A stretch of 64,000 bases of DNA from Lysinibacillus antri (GCF_003977595.1 NZ_RYYR01000003.1:124001-188000), one strand, 5' to 3'; shown: positions 38,389-48,326, counted from the first letter of the stretch. A program made the numbers and translations. The notes: generated by a model from the letters alone, not told the origin.

Positions 38389-39474
38389 CTATACATTTTC
38401 GGTTCGGTTTGAAATACTTACGACGATTGCTACGACAAACCAAATAATCATTAAGGATGTACCACCATAACTAATAAAAGGTAATGTAACCCCTGTTACT
38501 GGTATTAATCCGATGACTACGCCAATATTTAATGCCGCTTGGAAACCTACCATGCCAACTAAAGCTGAGATTGCATAAAAATCTGAACTTTTTAAAGATT
38601 GAATAGCTAATCCACAGCCTGAATAAATGAATAACCCAAATAAAACTAAAACAACACAGCCACCTAAAAAACCAATTTCCTCTAAAATTATTGAAAAAAT
38701 AAAGTCATTTTGTGGTTCAGGTAAATAAAGAAATTTCTGTCGACTTTCTTGGAAGCCATGTCCCAACAGTCCAGCTGGTCCAATAGCAAGTAATGATTGC
38801 ACCGCTTGGAAGCCACTTCCTAAAGCATCTGCCCATGGATTGATGAATGCCTCAATACGCTTTAGACGGTACGGAGCAGAAGCAATTAAAGCGACTAATC
38901 CAACTACACCAAGCACAATAAATCCAACATATAACTTAATTGGGTATTTCGCAATAAATAACAAGATAAATGCGGAAACAACGAGAATAAACACAGAACC
39001 AAAGTCAGGCTGTAACATAATTAAAGCACATGGAAGAAGAATGATCACAAAATGCTTTATTTGTACAACACGTTCATCATTTCGCACCTTACTTAACAGG
39101 AAGCTTAAATACATTAATGTTGTGATTTTCGCTAATTCCGCTGGTTGAATTGTGAGTGGCCCTAAACCAATCCAACTTTGCGAACCATTTCGCACTAGTC
39201 CAATCCCTGGAACAAGCACCAATACAAGCAATAATAACGAAAATACATATAGAGTAATCCACGTTTTTTCTAATGTGAATAGAGGCATATTCGCTACAAA
39301 CATAAATACGGCAATCGCTAATACCAAGTACACTAATTGCTTTATATAAAAGGGTAGTTGTCCTTCGTAATGAATGGAACTCCAATATGTACCAGCGGAA
39401 TAAATAAAAATAATACCTACCATTGATAAAAGGAACGCAGAGATAATGAAAAGCCTTTTATAAGTAAACTTCAG
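38389..39474 (-). CDS. spoVE: SEDS peptidoglycan polymerase, SpoVE/FtsW type, with CTG start
   Basis: SEDS glycosyltransferases polymerise lipid II together with a class B PBP. The protein has about ten transmembrane helices and the family motifs QPAELAKI near residue 111, LPEPQNDFIFSIILEE near residue 255 and LPFISYGGTS near residue 320. The first in-frame ATG (39423) would cut away most of the first helix. The frame is open to a TAA at 39475-39477, and directly after it a CTG (39474) has AAAGGA eight bases upstream, giving 361 residues. The position between murD and divIB suits SpoVE; FtsW cannot be excluded. Confidence 0.88.
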   Translation of the reverse strand: MKFTYKRLFIISAFLLSMVGIIFIYSAGTYWSSIHYEGQLPFYIKQLVYLVLAIAVFMFVANMPLFTLEKTWITLYVFSLLLLVLVLVPGIGLVRNGSQSWIGLGPLTIQPAELAKITTLMYLSFLLSKVRNDERVVQIKHFVIILLPCALIMLQPDFGSVFILVVSAFILLFIAKYPIKLYVGFIVLGVVGLVALIASAPYRLKRIEAFINPWADALGSGFQAVQSLLAIGPAGLLGHGFQESRQKFLYLPEPQNDFIFSIILEEIGFLGGCVVLVLFGLFIYSGCGLAIQSLKSSDFYAISALVGMVGFQAALNIGVVIGLIPVTGVTLPFISYGGTSLMIIWFVVAIVVSISNRTENV

Positions 39475-39619
39475 TTAAGGCATCCTTTCATAAGAACTTA
39501 TTAAATAAGAAAAATTGCTCGAGCTAGTGACAGTTCAAACTAAAACATACGAATACCATCTAACATTTAAAGGAATGTGCTTAGAAGCTTAAGCAATAAT
39601 CCTAAGCACTTTAATAAAG

Positions 39620-40969
39620 TTAGAGTTGATTTGCAGCATCGATAAACAGATCGCCACGTACTTCAAAACTTTTATATTGATCCCAACTAGCACAAGCTGG
39701 TGACAATAAAATCACGTCTCCACTGTTTGAAATCGGTGCTGCTTGCTTTACTGCATCTTCAACATTTTGAGCAAGAACTGTTATTTCAATACCACAGGAT
39801 TTCGCAAATTCGATGAAACGTTCACCTGTTTGGCCATAAGCAACTACCGCTCTCACATTTTGCATGGAATCTCGTAAATCTTCAAAGGAATGACCACGAT
39901 CAAGACCGCCTGCAATTAATACAATTGGTTCTTTAAATGCATTCAATGCCACTTTTGTTGCTAAACAATTCGTTGCTTTTGAATCGTTGTATATTTTCCG
40001 ACCATTCCATTCTCGTACAAATTGAGTACGATGACGAACACCAGTAAAAGTCTTTAGAACTTCTTCTACCGATGCTTTGTCACAATCAAATAAAATACAA
40101 GTAGCAAGAGCCGCCAAAATGTTTTCTAAATTATGTTTTCCAGGTAATGCAATGTTTGCTCGACTTAAATAAGGCTTACCCTGCCAATAGATTGTCTCTT
40201 CATCGGCACTAATCCCCTCTTCTGTTCGTCCACTTGAACTAAAAGGAATTTTCTTCGCCTTTGAACGCTCCGCAAATTTTGCTACAAATTCTTGGTCTGC
40301 ATTATAAATGAACCAGTCCTGTTCATCTTGATTTTTTGTAATATTAAATTTTGCTTCCGCGTACTCCTCGAAAGTGCCATGATAATCAAGATGCGCATCA
40401 AATAAATTTGTTAAAATCGCAATATGCGGTTTAAACTCCACTGTCCCCATTAATTGGAAAGATGATAGCTCTGTTACAATAATATTCTCTTTTTTCGCTT
40501 CAGCAGCTACTCCACAAGCAACCGTTCCAATGTTCCCTGCAATTAAAGGTTGTTTTTTACTATTTTGAAGCATTTCAAAAATTAATGTCGTTGTTGTTGT
40601 CTTGCCATTTGTTCCCGTAATGCCGATAATTGGCGCCTCACTAATTAAATAAGCAAGTTCAACTTCTGTAATTACTGGCAAGCCTCGATTAATAGCATCC
40701 GCTATAATTTGATTAGAATAAGGAATTCCTGGATTTTTCACAATTAATTCAAAACCTTCATCTAACAAATCTTCTGGATGACGCCCACAGATCACTGTAA
40801 TGCCCTTTTGAAGTAGCATTTGCGCCTGAGGATTTTCATCAAAGGGCTTTGAATCATTAACCGTTACGAAAGCTCCTAGCTGATGAAGTAGCTCCGCAGC
40901 TGCAACACCACTTTTAGCCAATCCTAATACTAATACCTTTTTATGTTGTAGTTTTGTAAATTCAATCAT
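39620..40969 (-). CDS. murD: UDP-N-acetylmuramoylalanine--D-glutamate ligase
   Basis: MurD (449 residues) adds D-glutamate to UDP-MurNAc-L-Ala. The N-terminal Rossmann part has VLGLAKSGVAAAELL near residue 15, the central ATP site GITGTNGKTTTT is near residue 115, and the C-terminal domain has FEDLRDSMQNVRAVVAYGQT. The ATG overlaps the mraY stop by four bases (ATGA) and has GGAGG upstream. The upstream extension of the frame lies within mraY and is ignored. Confidence 0.95.
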   Translation of the reverse strand: MIEFTKLQHKKVLVLGLAKSGVAAAELLHQLGAFVTVNDSKPFDENPQAQMLLQKGITVICGRHPEDLLDEGFELIVKNPGIPYSNQIIADAINRGLPVITEVELAYLISEAPIIGITGTNGKTTTTTLIFEMLQNSKKQPLIAGNIGTVACGVAAEAKKENIIVTELSSFQLMGTVEFKPHIAILTNLFDAHLDYHGTFEEYAEAKFNITKNQDEQDWFIYNADQEFVAKFAERSKAKKIPFSSSGRTEEGISADEETIYWQGKPYLSRANIALPGKHNLENILAALATCILFDCDKASVEEVLKTFTGVRHRTQFVREWNGRKIYNDSKATNCLATKVALNAFKEPIVLIAGGLDRGHSFEDLRDSMQNVRAVVAYGQTGERFIEFAKSCGIEITVLAQNVEDAVKQAAPISNSGDVILLSPACASWDQYKSFEVRGDLFIDAANQL

Positions 40970-41940
40970 ATTAATGCCTCCATTACTACTGCAATTAACG
41001 CCACAAATAATGCTGTTGACCAAAAGACACCGACTACTTTTCGCTCAGACCAACCTGATAATTCAAAATGGTGATGAATTGGGCTCATTTTAAATATACG
41101 CTTCTTCCGTAATTTATAGCTACCAACCTGTAAAATCACCGATAATGTTTCTATTACAAAGACAAGTCCAATTAATAGAAGTAATAATTCGGCTTTTACT
41201 AACACAGAAACAAGGGCAAGAGCACCACCTAAAGCAAGTGAGCCAGTATCACCCATAAATACTTTTGCTGGATTTGCATTGAAAATTAAAAATCCAAGTA
41301 ATGCGCCGGTAACTGCAAAGGTAAATAACGCCACATCGTATTGTTCATTAAATAAAGCAATCACGCCAAATGCAGTAAAGGCAATCGAGGCTGTACCAGC
41401 TACTAATCCATCCAAACCGTCTGTTAAATTGACGGCATTGGAAAAACCAACTAACCAAAAAATTAAAAAGCCAACATATAGAATCCCTAAGTCAATTGAC
41501 CAATCTGTATACGGTATGCTAATCGAAGTATCAAATGAACCTAAACGTAATAATAGGAAGGATGCAATTGAGATAATAATTTGCCCAATTAACTTTTGCA
41601 AAGAAGTTAATCCTAGATTACGTTTAAAGATTACTTTAATGCCATCATCTAAAAACCCAATTAGACCAAAACCAGCTAGTACAAGAATCATTACAACCGA
41701 TTGCGTTGTAAACAAATGATATATATTCCCAACAATGACCGTCGTAGCAATGATTGATATTAGAAAAATGATACCACCCATCGTTGGGGTACCTGCCTTT
41801 TTCATATGAGATTGTGGACCTTCTTCCCGTATACTCTGTCCAAATTTCATACGACGTAAGATTGGAATTGCTATTGGAGCTAAAACCACTGAAGCTAAAA
41901 ATGAAGCTACTAGAATGGTTATTGTTGTTGTAATTGTCAT
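40966..41940 (-). CDS. mraY: Phospho-N-acetylmuramoyl-pentapeptide transferase
   Basis: MraY (324 residues) links phospho-MurNAc-pentapeptide to undecaprenyl phosphate to form lipid I. Ten transmembrane helices, the Mg-binding FLDDGIKVIFKRNLGLTSLQ near residue 96 and the uridine-binding HHHFELSGWSERKVV near residue 285 are present. AAAGGAG precedes the ATG. The 221-base gap upstream, with a strong hairpin (42055-42116), replaces murE of the B. subtilis order. Confidence 0.95.
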   Translation of the reverse strand: MTITTTITILVASFLASVVLAPIAIPILRRMKFGQSIREEGPQSHMKKAGTPTMGGIIFLISIIATTVIVGNIYHLFTTQSVVMILVLAGFGLIGFLDDGIKVIFKRNLGLTSLQKLIGQIIISIASFLLLRLGSFDTSISIPYTDWSIDLGILYVGFLIFWLVGFSNAVNLTDGLDGLVAGTASIAFTAFGVIALFNEQYDVALFTFAVTGALLGFLIFNANPAKVFMGDTGSLALGGALALVSVLVKAELLLLLIGLVFVIETLSVILQVGSYKLRKKRIFKMSPIHHHFELSGWSERKVVGVFWSTALFVALIAVVMEALI

Positions 41941-42054
41941 GTTAAATCTCCTTTAAAGTCTTGTTCTTCCTAAAATGATACCTCATAAAATAATTCTTCA
42001 ATCAGAAGTTTTTTTATGAAACGTTCTGATGATTAATCGAGCTAATCAGCTATG

Positions 42055-42116
42055 ACGGGCAGTAGACCTCCACACTATTTTCGAGTCACTTCTTAAGTGG
42101 AAATCTGACTACCCGT
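42055..42116 (-). other. Long imperfect hairpin upstream of mraY
   Basis: In the spoVD-mraY gap the arms 42055-42073 (acgggcagtagacctccac) and 42097-42116 (gtggaaatctgactacccgt) pair over about 17 positions with bulges, leaving a 23-base loop. It is not followed by a T run on either strand, so it is not an ordinary terminator. The function is unknown; it could process or stabilise mRNA, or mark where murE was lost. Confidence 0.45.
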
Positions 42117-42161
42117 TCATGCAAGAGAACTAACAGAGGTTTTTTCATCATTGATCAAGAA

Positions 42162-44084
42162 CTAGTTATCTCCTAAATACAAATGGATTGTACCATCTTG
42201 TTCTAGGATGTTTTCAGGTTCCGGTAATTGTGCGGTAACAATATTCCCTTCCCCATGCAACTCAATTTTAAATGGATATTGTAATTTCATTATCTCATCT
42301 TTTTCGTATCCGACTAAATTTGGGACACGTTCTGTTAGAGGGTCGCCCCATCGATATTGTTTTTCTAATTGGCCTTCGCGGTTTACGTCTAATCCAATGA
42401 TTGGTGCAATGTCTTCAATAATTTGTCCAACAATTGGTGCTGCGATTGTACTACCAAATACTAGAGAGCCCTTTGGATTATCCACCGCCACATAAACAAC
42501 CACTTCTGGGTTATTTGCTGGGGCAAATCCGATAAATGAAACGATATAATCGCCATCTTTATATCGACCATTTTCAACTTTTTGAGCGGTACCCGTTTTC
42601 CCTCCAATGCGAAATCCATCTCGGAAGGCTGCACGCCCTGAACCATTCGCTACTACTGATTCCAACGCTTCTCGAACTTGCTTTGAAGTATCTTCGCTAA
42701 TAACTGTTCGTTTTAACTCTGGTTTATTTTCTAATATGATCTTCCCTGATTCAGGGTCATAAACCTTGGATACTACATATGGAGTAAATAACTTCCCACC
42801 GTTTACTGCTGCAGCTACTGCTTGGACTTGTTGAATAGGTGTAACCGCTATTCCTTGACCAAAAGAGGTTGTAGCATGTTCCACGGGTCCGAACGCTTTT
42901 TCAGAGAAGAGAATTCCTGAAGCCTCCCCAGCGATATTCGAACCAGTTGTTTCCCCAAAGCCAAAGTTTTTAATATATTGTAATAATTTTGTCGGTCCAA
43001 CACGTTGACCTAATTCGATAAATCCAGGGTTACAAGAATTTTCAACTACTTGTAAAAAGGTTTCACTACCATGTCCTTCACGTTTCCAACAACGAAGTCT
43101 TGCTCCTTCTACCATCGTATACCCTTTATCATGGAATGTATCCTTCTCTAAGTCGACAACCCCTTCTTCAAGAGCAGCACTTAATGTAATAATTTTAAAG
43201 GTTGATCCAGGTTCATAGGTCATCCAAACAGGTAAATTCCGATTATAAATAGAAGAATCTACATCCTCAAAGTTAGAAGGGTCATATGTAGGATAAGAAG
43301 ATAATGCTAATATTTCCCCAGTATTGACATTCATTGCAATAGCTAAAGCTTGGTCGGCATCGTATTTTTCCATTGCCTGTGTTAATTCTCTCTCTACCAC
43401 TTGCTGAACATCTAAATCAATGGTTAGTTCCACGGTTGCACCTTGATCCCCTTCACGCCATTCGTCATCCACGTGAGGTAAAGAATTGCCCTTCGCATCT
43501 GTAAATAGACGAATTGCCGCACTTTTAGAGGTTAACACTTTATCATATTGGTATTCGATTCCTGCAAGCCCTTGTGTGTCATATCCTGTAAATCCAATGA
43601 ATCGTGATAATAAATTGCCATACGGATAATGACGTACGTAATCAACTCCACTATATAAGCCGTCGATTTTTAAACCTTGAATTTGCACTGCTTGTTCATA
43701 GGAAATGTTTTTTGCTTCCGGTGCTAATTTTACTAAATAGCTTCGTGAGTTCATCTTTTCAAAAAGCTTTTTCTCATCTAGTTTTAACACTTGAGCGATT
43801 TGTTTTGCGGCAAGTTCGACATTATCATTTTGTGCAGGCATAAAATAGAGAGTTGGAGCTAGTTTATTTGTCACAATGACATTTCCTTTACGATCTGTTA
43901 TCTCCCCTCGCTCAGAAGCAAAGGGAATTTCTCTATCCCAATTTTCTTTTGCAAGTTCTGTTAACTTATCATGCTGTATAACCTGTACATAAAATAATCG
44001 TAGAACAACGGCTATTCCAAAAAGGATAAAACCATAAAGAATTAGTTTTAATCGTTTTTTTGAAATGGTAGATATCCACTTCAT
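42162..44084 (-). CDS. spoVD: Class B penicillin-binding protein SpoVD (PASTA)
   Basis: SpoVD (640 residues) is the transpeptidase that partners with SpoVE in spore cortex synthesis. One N-terminal transmembrane helix is followed by the dimerisation domain and the transpeptidase, with the nucleophile in PGSTFKII near residue 300, SCN (VENSCNPGF) near residue 350 and KTG (IGGKTGTAQK) near residue 480. One PASTA domain covers the C-terminal ~65 residues. I start at the ATG of MKWISTISKKR (44084); GAGGTG lies upstream. The gene follows pbpB by 64 bases. Confidence 0.93.
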   Translation of the reverse strand: MKWISTISKKRLKLILYGFILFGIAVVLRLFYVQVIQHDKLTELAKENWDREIPFASERGEITDRKGNVIVTNKLAPTLYFMPAQNDNVELAAKQIAQVLKLDEKKLFEKMNSRSYLVKLAPEAKNISYEQAVQIQGLKIDGLYSGVDYVRHYPYGNLLSRFIGFTGYDTQGLAGIEYQYDKVLTSKSAAIRLFTDAKGNSLPHVDDEWREGDQGATVELTIDLDVQQVVERELTQAMEKYDADQALAIAMNVNTGEILALSSYPTYDPSNFEDVDSSIYNRNLPVWMTYEPGSTFKIITLSAALEEGVVDLEKDTFHDKGYTMVEGARLRCWKREGHGSETFLQVVENSCNPGFIELGQRVGPTKLLQYIKNFGFGETTGSNIAGEASGILFSEKAFGPVEHATTSFGQGIAVTPIQQVQAVAAAVNGGKLFTPYVVSKVYDPESGKIILENKPELKRTVISEDTSKQVREALESVVANGSGRAAFRDGFRIGGKTGTAQKVENGRYKDGDYIVSFIGFAPANNPEVVVYVAVDNPKGSLVFGSTIAAPIVGQIIEDIAPIIGLDVNREGQLEKQYRWGDPLTERVPNLVGYEKDEIMKLQYPFKIELHGEGNIVTAQLPEPENILEQDGTIHLYLGDN

Positions 44085-44148
44085 TCGATATTCACACCTC
44101 GTTTTTAACAAAGTATGATTTGAAGTGGACATCTATTCGAACAGTTGT

Positions 44149-46362
44149 TTAATCTTGTGGCAATATCTCACCTTCTGCACTTGTTTCTTCTAGTGGTTCT
44201 GTATACATTTCCTCAGGTGTTTTTAGTTTAACAACAATTGGCGAAGAATCGACGACGATCGTATTAGGTGATACGCTCTGACTTTCTACATACCCCTCTC
44301 CAACAGTTTCAATCGGCAACCCTGACATACTCTTATAGACAAGGACATTTCGAAGGGACCATTTATCAAAAGAAGGTAGTGTAATCACTCCATCTGTCTT
44401 TAAAAATACTAAACTACCTTTTGTAATTGCTAGATTGTTATCCGGATATTGATCAATGATGGTACCACCTTCACCGATGACAATAGGTGTAAGTCCTTGA
44501 TTTGTTAGTTCAACTTGAGCACTTTCTACATTGTGCCCAATATAGTCGCCCATACTTGTCTTTTCAACTTGCGCCACATTTTCTGGATTAATGTTTAAAT
44601 ATTTTAAGCTATTTTGAACGACTGTATTAAAAATTGCTGCAACAGGTTCTGATCCGCCTTCTGTTACTGCTAACTGCGGCTTTTTCACTGCCACATAAAC
44701 AATTAATTGTGGATCTTCAACAGGAGCTAATCCTAAGAAAGAATACAGATAATTATTTTTGCCTGAAAAATACCCGCCACCCGGTCTAGCAATTTGGGCC
44801 GTACCCGTTTTTCCTCCGACTGTATATCCTTCAAGTGCAAATCGTTTCGCAGTACCAACTTCTGAAGTAATCGTAGAGGCTAACAATTCACGGACTTGTT
44901 TAGCCGTTTCAGCAGAAATTGGTTCACCTTTCATAGTAGGTTCCGTTTGCTTCACCGTTTTTCCATTGGCATCTACAATTTTATTAATTACATATGGTTG
45001 CATCATCTTCCCGTCATTTGCGATTGCTGTCATTGCTTGAATAAGTTGAATCGGTGTTACTGTAGAGCCTTGTCCAAATGAAGTCGTAACACGGTTAATC
45101 GGATACGTCGCTAAAAGTGTACCCGTTGCTTCTCCAGGTAAATCAATGCCTGTTTTATCACCAAAACCAAACTTTTGTAAATAGTCAATAAAGGTTTCAT
45201 CACCAATCATTTGCAATAAATAAGCCATTGACGTATTCGCAGATCTTTGGAAACCTTCTAAGTAACTAATTTTCCCCCACCCAACATAGTTATGGTCACG
45301 GATTGTTCTATCTAAAATTGTATAGCTACCCGATTGGAATGTTGCATTTGGATGCCAATTTCCAGTTTCAATTGCTGTAGCCAATGTAAACGTTTTTAAA
45401 GTAGAACCTGGCTCAATTACATTTTCGATCACTTCATTTAACCAGCCATTTTCAAGTCCAACTCTAGTATCCGGATCAAAGGTCGGTCTTTGTGACATCG
45501 CTAAAATTTCACCAGTTTTCGGATTTGCTACCACTGCAACAATCGATTCTGGATTATATTGTTCGTATACTTTGGACATCGATTCTTCTAAGAAATTTTG
45601 AATCGTTTTATCCAATGTTAAATAAATATCATCACCATTTTCAGCTGGCTCCACCATCTTCTCACTATTTGGAAGTAAATATCCAAATATATCACTCTCG
45701 TATTTTAAGGTACCATTTTTACCAGACAATTCTTTATTATAAATTGATTCTAACCCCATTTTTCCAATTGTCTGAAATGTACCATCATCTTGATTTTCCT
45801 TTTGAGCAAAGCCAATTAAGTGAGATGCAAATGGTCCATTTGGATAATATCGTTTTGTGTCACTTGCAAATGTTATACCAGAAAGTTTTTCTTTTTTAAT
45901 TGCTTCCATCTTGTCATGACTGATACTGCGACCTGCCACACCAAACTCCACTTGATATGGTTGTCTTCCATCGCTTAATTTTTTCGTGAGAATTTTATAG
46001 ATTTCCGTTTCTTCCATTGGGATATGCTTAGCTAAAACTTTTGCGGTTTCTGCAGGATCTACCACATGTCTTGGTTCTTTTGAATTTTTTGTTGCTTGAG
46101 GATTGACTACTGCTATTAACCGATAACTTAACGTATCTTCTGCAATCACATTTCCATTGCGATCTAATATTTTCCCCCGCTCAGCCGTTAATACTGCCTC
46201 TTTTCCATAAAGGGCGGCTGCTTTTGCCTCTAACTTTTGACCATCCACAACACCTGTTGCTTGAATGTAAAAAATCCTAATTAATAATGCAAAAAAGAGC
46301 CCTCCATATAGTAATAACATTAGAAAGGCTCCCCATTGGAATCGAAATTTCTTTTTTTTCAT
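44149..46362 (-). CDS. pbpB: Penicillin-binding protein 2B (division transpeptidase)
   Basis: PBP2B (737 residues) cross-links septal peptidoglycan in the divisome. An N-terminal transmembrane helix (about residues 11-33) precedes the pedestal domain. The transpeptidase motifs are EPGSTLKTF near residue 310, RSANTS near residue 370 and GGKTGTAQ near residue 520. The C-terminal ~130 residues form two PASTA domains (GDYIGHNVESAQVELTNQG, then WSLRNVLVYKSMSGLPIETV). It overlaps ftsL by four bases (ATGA), as expected for partners. Confidence 0.94.
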   Translation of the reverse strand: MKKKKFRFQWGAFLMLLLYGGLFFALLIRIFYIQATGVVDGQKLEAKAAALYGKEAVLTAERGKILDRNGNVIAEDTLSYRLIAVVNPQATKNSKEPRHVVDPAETAKVLAKHIPMEETEIYKILTKKLSDGRQPYQVEFGVAGRSISHDKMEAIKKEKLSGITFASDTKRYYPNGPFASHLIGFAQKENQDDGTFQTIGKMGLESIYNKELSGKNGTLKYESDIFGYLLPNSEKMVEPAENGDDIYLTLDKTIQNFLEESMSKVYEQYNPESIVAVVANPKTGEILAMSQRPTFDPDTRVGLENGWLNEVIENVIEPGSTLKTFTLATAIETGNWHPNATFQSGSYTILDRTIRDHNYVGWGKISYLEGFQRSANTSMAYLLQMIGDETFIDYLQKFGFGDKTGIDLPGEATGTLLATYPINRVTTSFGQGSTVTPIQLIQAMTAIANDGKMMQPYVINKIVDANGKTVKQTEPTMKGEPISAETAKQVRELLASTITSEVGTAKRFALEGYTVGGKTGTAQIARPGGGYFSGKNNYLYSFLGLAPVEDPQLIVYVAVKKPQLAVTEGGSEPVAAIFNTVVQNSLKYLNINPENVAQVEKTSMGDYIGHNVESAQVELTNQGLTPIVIGEGGTIIDQYPDNNLAITKGSLVFLKTDGVITLPSFDKWSLRNVLVYKSMSGLPIETVGEGYVESQSVSPNTIVVDSSPIVVKLKTPEEMYTEPLEETSAEGEILPQD

Positions 46363-46730
46363 TCTCCCGGCACTACCTTTACATTTTTCTCGTTAAGAGT
46401 CAAACCGAGTGCTTTTGCTTTTTCCCATATTCTTTCATACGTTGATAACTCACTCACTTGAACTTTTAAATCCACATTTTGTTTTTGAATCTCTGAAATT
46501 TCAGTTTCAATTTTTTGTATTTCGTACGTTGTTTGTTGGATTGTACTTTGTTTGTGTAGGATGGATACTGCTACTAGAGCAACAACTATGACAAATGCGA
46601 TATATAAAAGTCTTTCTTTTAGTGTGATTATTTTATTAGGTTTATTATTTTTTTGTTTTTTTGAAGGTGGTGTTTGTGGTGGAGCGACAGGTTGTTGGAT
46701 ATATGATTGTTGCCTAACACGAACTGCCAT
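46359..46730 (-). CDS. ftsL: Cell division protein FtsL
   Basis: FtsL (123 residues) has a basic cytoplasmic part (about 1-35), one transmembrane helix (about 38-60) and an extracytoplasmic coiled coil (about 62-105). It forms the FtsL-DivIC-DivIB complex. The sequence is poorly conserved, so the call rests on topology, length and position between rsmH and pbpB. Its ATG follows the rsmH TAA without a gap. Confidence 0.88.
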   Translation of the reverse strand: MAVRVRQQSYIQQPVAPPQTPPSKKQKNNKPNKIITLKERLLYIAFVIVVALVAVSILHKQSTIQQTTYEIQKIETEISEIQKQNVDLKVQVSELSTYERIWEKAKALGLTLNEKNVKVVPGE

Positions 46731-47681
46731 TTACCCACGTCCTTTTTCATTTATTTTCTCTGCAATTCTAAGTTTTGCTGATCTAGAACGATTATTTTCC
46801 TCAAGTTCTTCTTCTGATGGAAGTATTGGCTTTCTCGTTATAAGTTTTAGGGTCGGCTTAAATTCTTCTGGAATCACTGGTAAACCTGGTGGTAGATCCG
46901 GAAGCGAAGAAGCTTCTTTAAAAATTGTTTTTGTCAAACGGTCTTCTAATGAATGGAATGTGATAACACTTATTCTTCCCCCGACCTTTAACATCTCGAT
47001 TGCATCAACTAATGAATCCTCAGCAGCACCGAGTTCATCATTTACTGCAATTCGAATGGCTTGGAACACTCTTTTCGCTGGATGGCCGCCTTTTCTACGT
47101 GCAGCAGCTGGTATGCCTTCTTTAATTAATTCTACTAGTTGTCCTGTAGTCTCAATTGGGGCATGTTTTCTTGCTTCTTCAATTTTACGAGCAATCTGTT
47201 TAGAGAACTTTTCTTCTCCATAACGGAAAAATATTCGCACTAAATCTTCATATGCCCATTCGTTCACTACATGAAAAGCAGTTAAATTCGCTGTTTGATC
47301 CATGCGCATATCAAGGGGTGCATCATGATGATAACTAAATCCACGCTCTGGTGTGTCGAGTTGAGGCGAAGAAACACCTAGGTCATAAAGAATACCATCT
47401 ATTTGATTAATATTTATTTGCTGTAATTGTTGTTTTATATAACGGAAGTTTGTATGTACAAATGTTACTCGGTCTAGGTATTTTTCTAGGCGAATTTTCG
47501 CATTGTTTATCGCTATCATATCTTGATCGAAACAAATCAATCGTCCTTCTGGTGATAATTGTGAAACTAAATACTCACTATGGCCAGCGCCACCTAAAGT
47601 ACAGTCTACGTAAATCCCATTTGGATTGATGTTCAAGCCATCAACGGTTTCTTTTAATAACACGGTTGTATGATCGAACAT
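46731..47681 (-). CDS. rsmH: 16S rRNA m4C1402 methyltransferase RsmH
   Basis: RsmH (MraW, 316 residues) N4-methylates C1402 of 16S rRNA using S-adenosylmethionine. The SAM motif [15 protein letters not shown] is near residue 24, [18 protein letters not shown] near residue 100 and AVNDELGA near residue 215. AAGGAG precedes the ATG. It is the second gene of the division cluster, 26 bases after mraZ. Confidence 0.95.
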   Translation of the reverse strand: MFDHTTVLLKETVDGLNINPNGIYVDCTLGGAGHSEYLVSQLSPEGRLICFDQDMIAINNAKIRLEKYLDRVTFVHTNFRYIKQQLQQININQIDGILYDLGVSSPQLDTPERGFSYHHDAPLDMRMDQTANLTAFHVVNEWAYEDLVRIFFRYGEEKFSKQIARKIEEARKHAPIETTGQLVELIKEGIPAAARRKGGHPAKRVFQAIRIAVNDELGAAEDSLVDAIEMLKVGGRISVITFHSLEDRLTKTIFKEASSLPDLPPGLPVIPEEFKPTLKLITRKPILPSEEELEENNRSRSAKLRIAEKINEKGRG

Positions 47682-47707
47682 AAACCATTCTCCTTCTTGT
47701 GCTTTTT

Positions 47708-48139
47708 CTAGAAGTCAAAGCCAATTAAATTTTCTGCAATATCATTGAAAGATTCTTCTGCTTCATTGAAATAAGATTCCCAAGCGTCTTTAGCCCAAAT
47801 TTCAATTTTACTTGAAACCCCTATCACAACGCATTCTTTTTCAAGTTTTGCGTATGTAGACAAAGGAGTTGGAATGTTGATTCGACCTTGTTTGTCCAAT
47901 TCAACTTCTGTTGCCCCTGAAAAGAAGAACCGCGCAAAAGCACGAGCATCCTTTTTTGTCATAGGCAATTCTTTCAATTTTTCTTCGAGTTTTCGCCACT
48001 CGTCCATAGGATATCCAAAAAGACAGTTATCAAGTCCGCGAGTAATGACAAAAGTATGACCTAATGCATCACGGAACTTTGAAGGAATAATGAGACGTCC
48101 TTTTGCATCAACGGAATGTTGAAATTCCCCCATGAACAC
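47708..48139 (-). CDS. mraZ: Transcriptional regulator MraZ
   Basis: MraZ binds DNA near its own promoter and can repress the division cluster. It has two AbrB/SpoVT-like halves, each with a family motif: [13 protein letters not shown] near residue 10 and [12 protein letters not shown] near residue 85. The GTG at 48139 (VFMGEFQHS) gives 143 residues, the B. subtilis length, with GGGGTGA upstream; an earlier GTG three codons upstream is less likely. As the first gene, it starts the division cluster. Confidence 0.93.
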   Translation of the reverse strand: MFMGEFQHSVDAKGRLIIPSKFRDALGHTFVITRGLDNCLFGYPMDEWRKLEEKLKELPMTKKDARAFARFFFSGATEVELDKQGRINIPTPLSTYAKLEKECVVIGVSSKIEIWAKDAWESYFNEAEESFNDIAENLIGFDF

Positions 48140-48163
48140 GCTACTCACCCCACTTTAGTAAAT

Positions 48164-48172
48164 AATGTACCA
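48164..48172 (-). promoter_or_regulatory. Possible extended -10 promoter of the division cluster
   Basis: On the minus strand TGGTACATT forms an extended -10 element about 25 bases before mraZ. No good -35 is seen. GTGGGG motifs on both sides resemble the TGGG-type boxes bound by MraZ in other bacteria, but their spacing does not fit clearly. Confidence 0.3.
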
Positions 48173-48274
48173 CATTCCCCCACTTTCCTCCACAGTTTTA
48201 AAGACTTTGTAACCCAATTTTTATAATTTGAGAAAATAGTACTTTATATGTAAATAACAGGTAAGTTATTAGGC

Positions 48275-48309
48275 ATAAAAAAAAGAGCTATCCCTTAGAG
48301 ATAACTCGA
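48275..48309 (-). terminator. bshC terminator
   Basis: On the minus strand GAGTTATCTC and GGATAGCTC pair around TAAG and are followed by eight T. It lies 17 bases after the bshC stop and separates bshC from mraZ. Confidence 0.85.
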
Positions 48310-48326
48310 AAAATCGCGAAAGAACG

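Noticed and set aside
46552-47223. Long plus-strand open frame (223 codons) opposite ftsL-rsmH
   Set aside because: It lies antisense to well-supported genes, has serine-rich composition typical of reverse reading of A/T-rich coding DNA, and has no ribosome binding site.
48140-48230. MraZ operator boxes upstream of mraZ
   Set aside because: TGGG motifs are present, but they do not show the regular spacing reported for MraZ boxes, so I did not list an operator.
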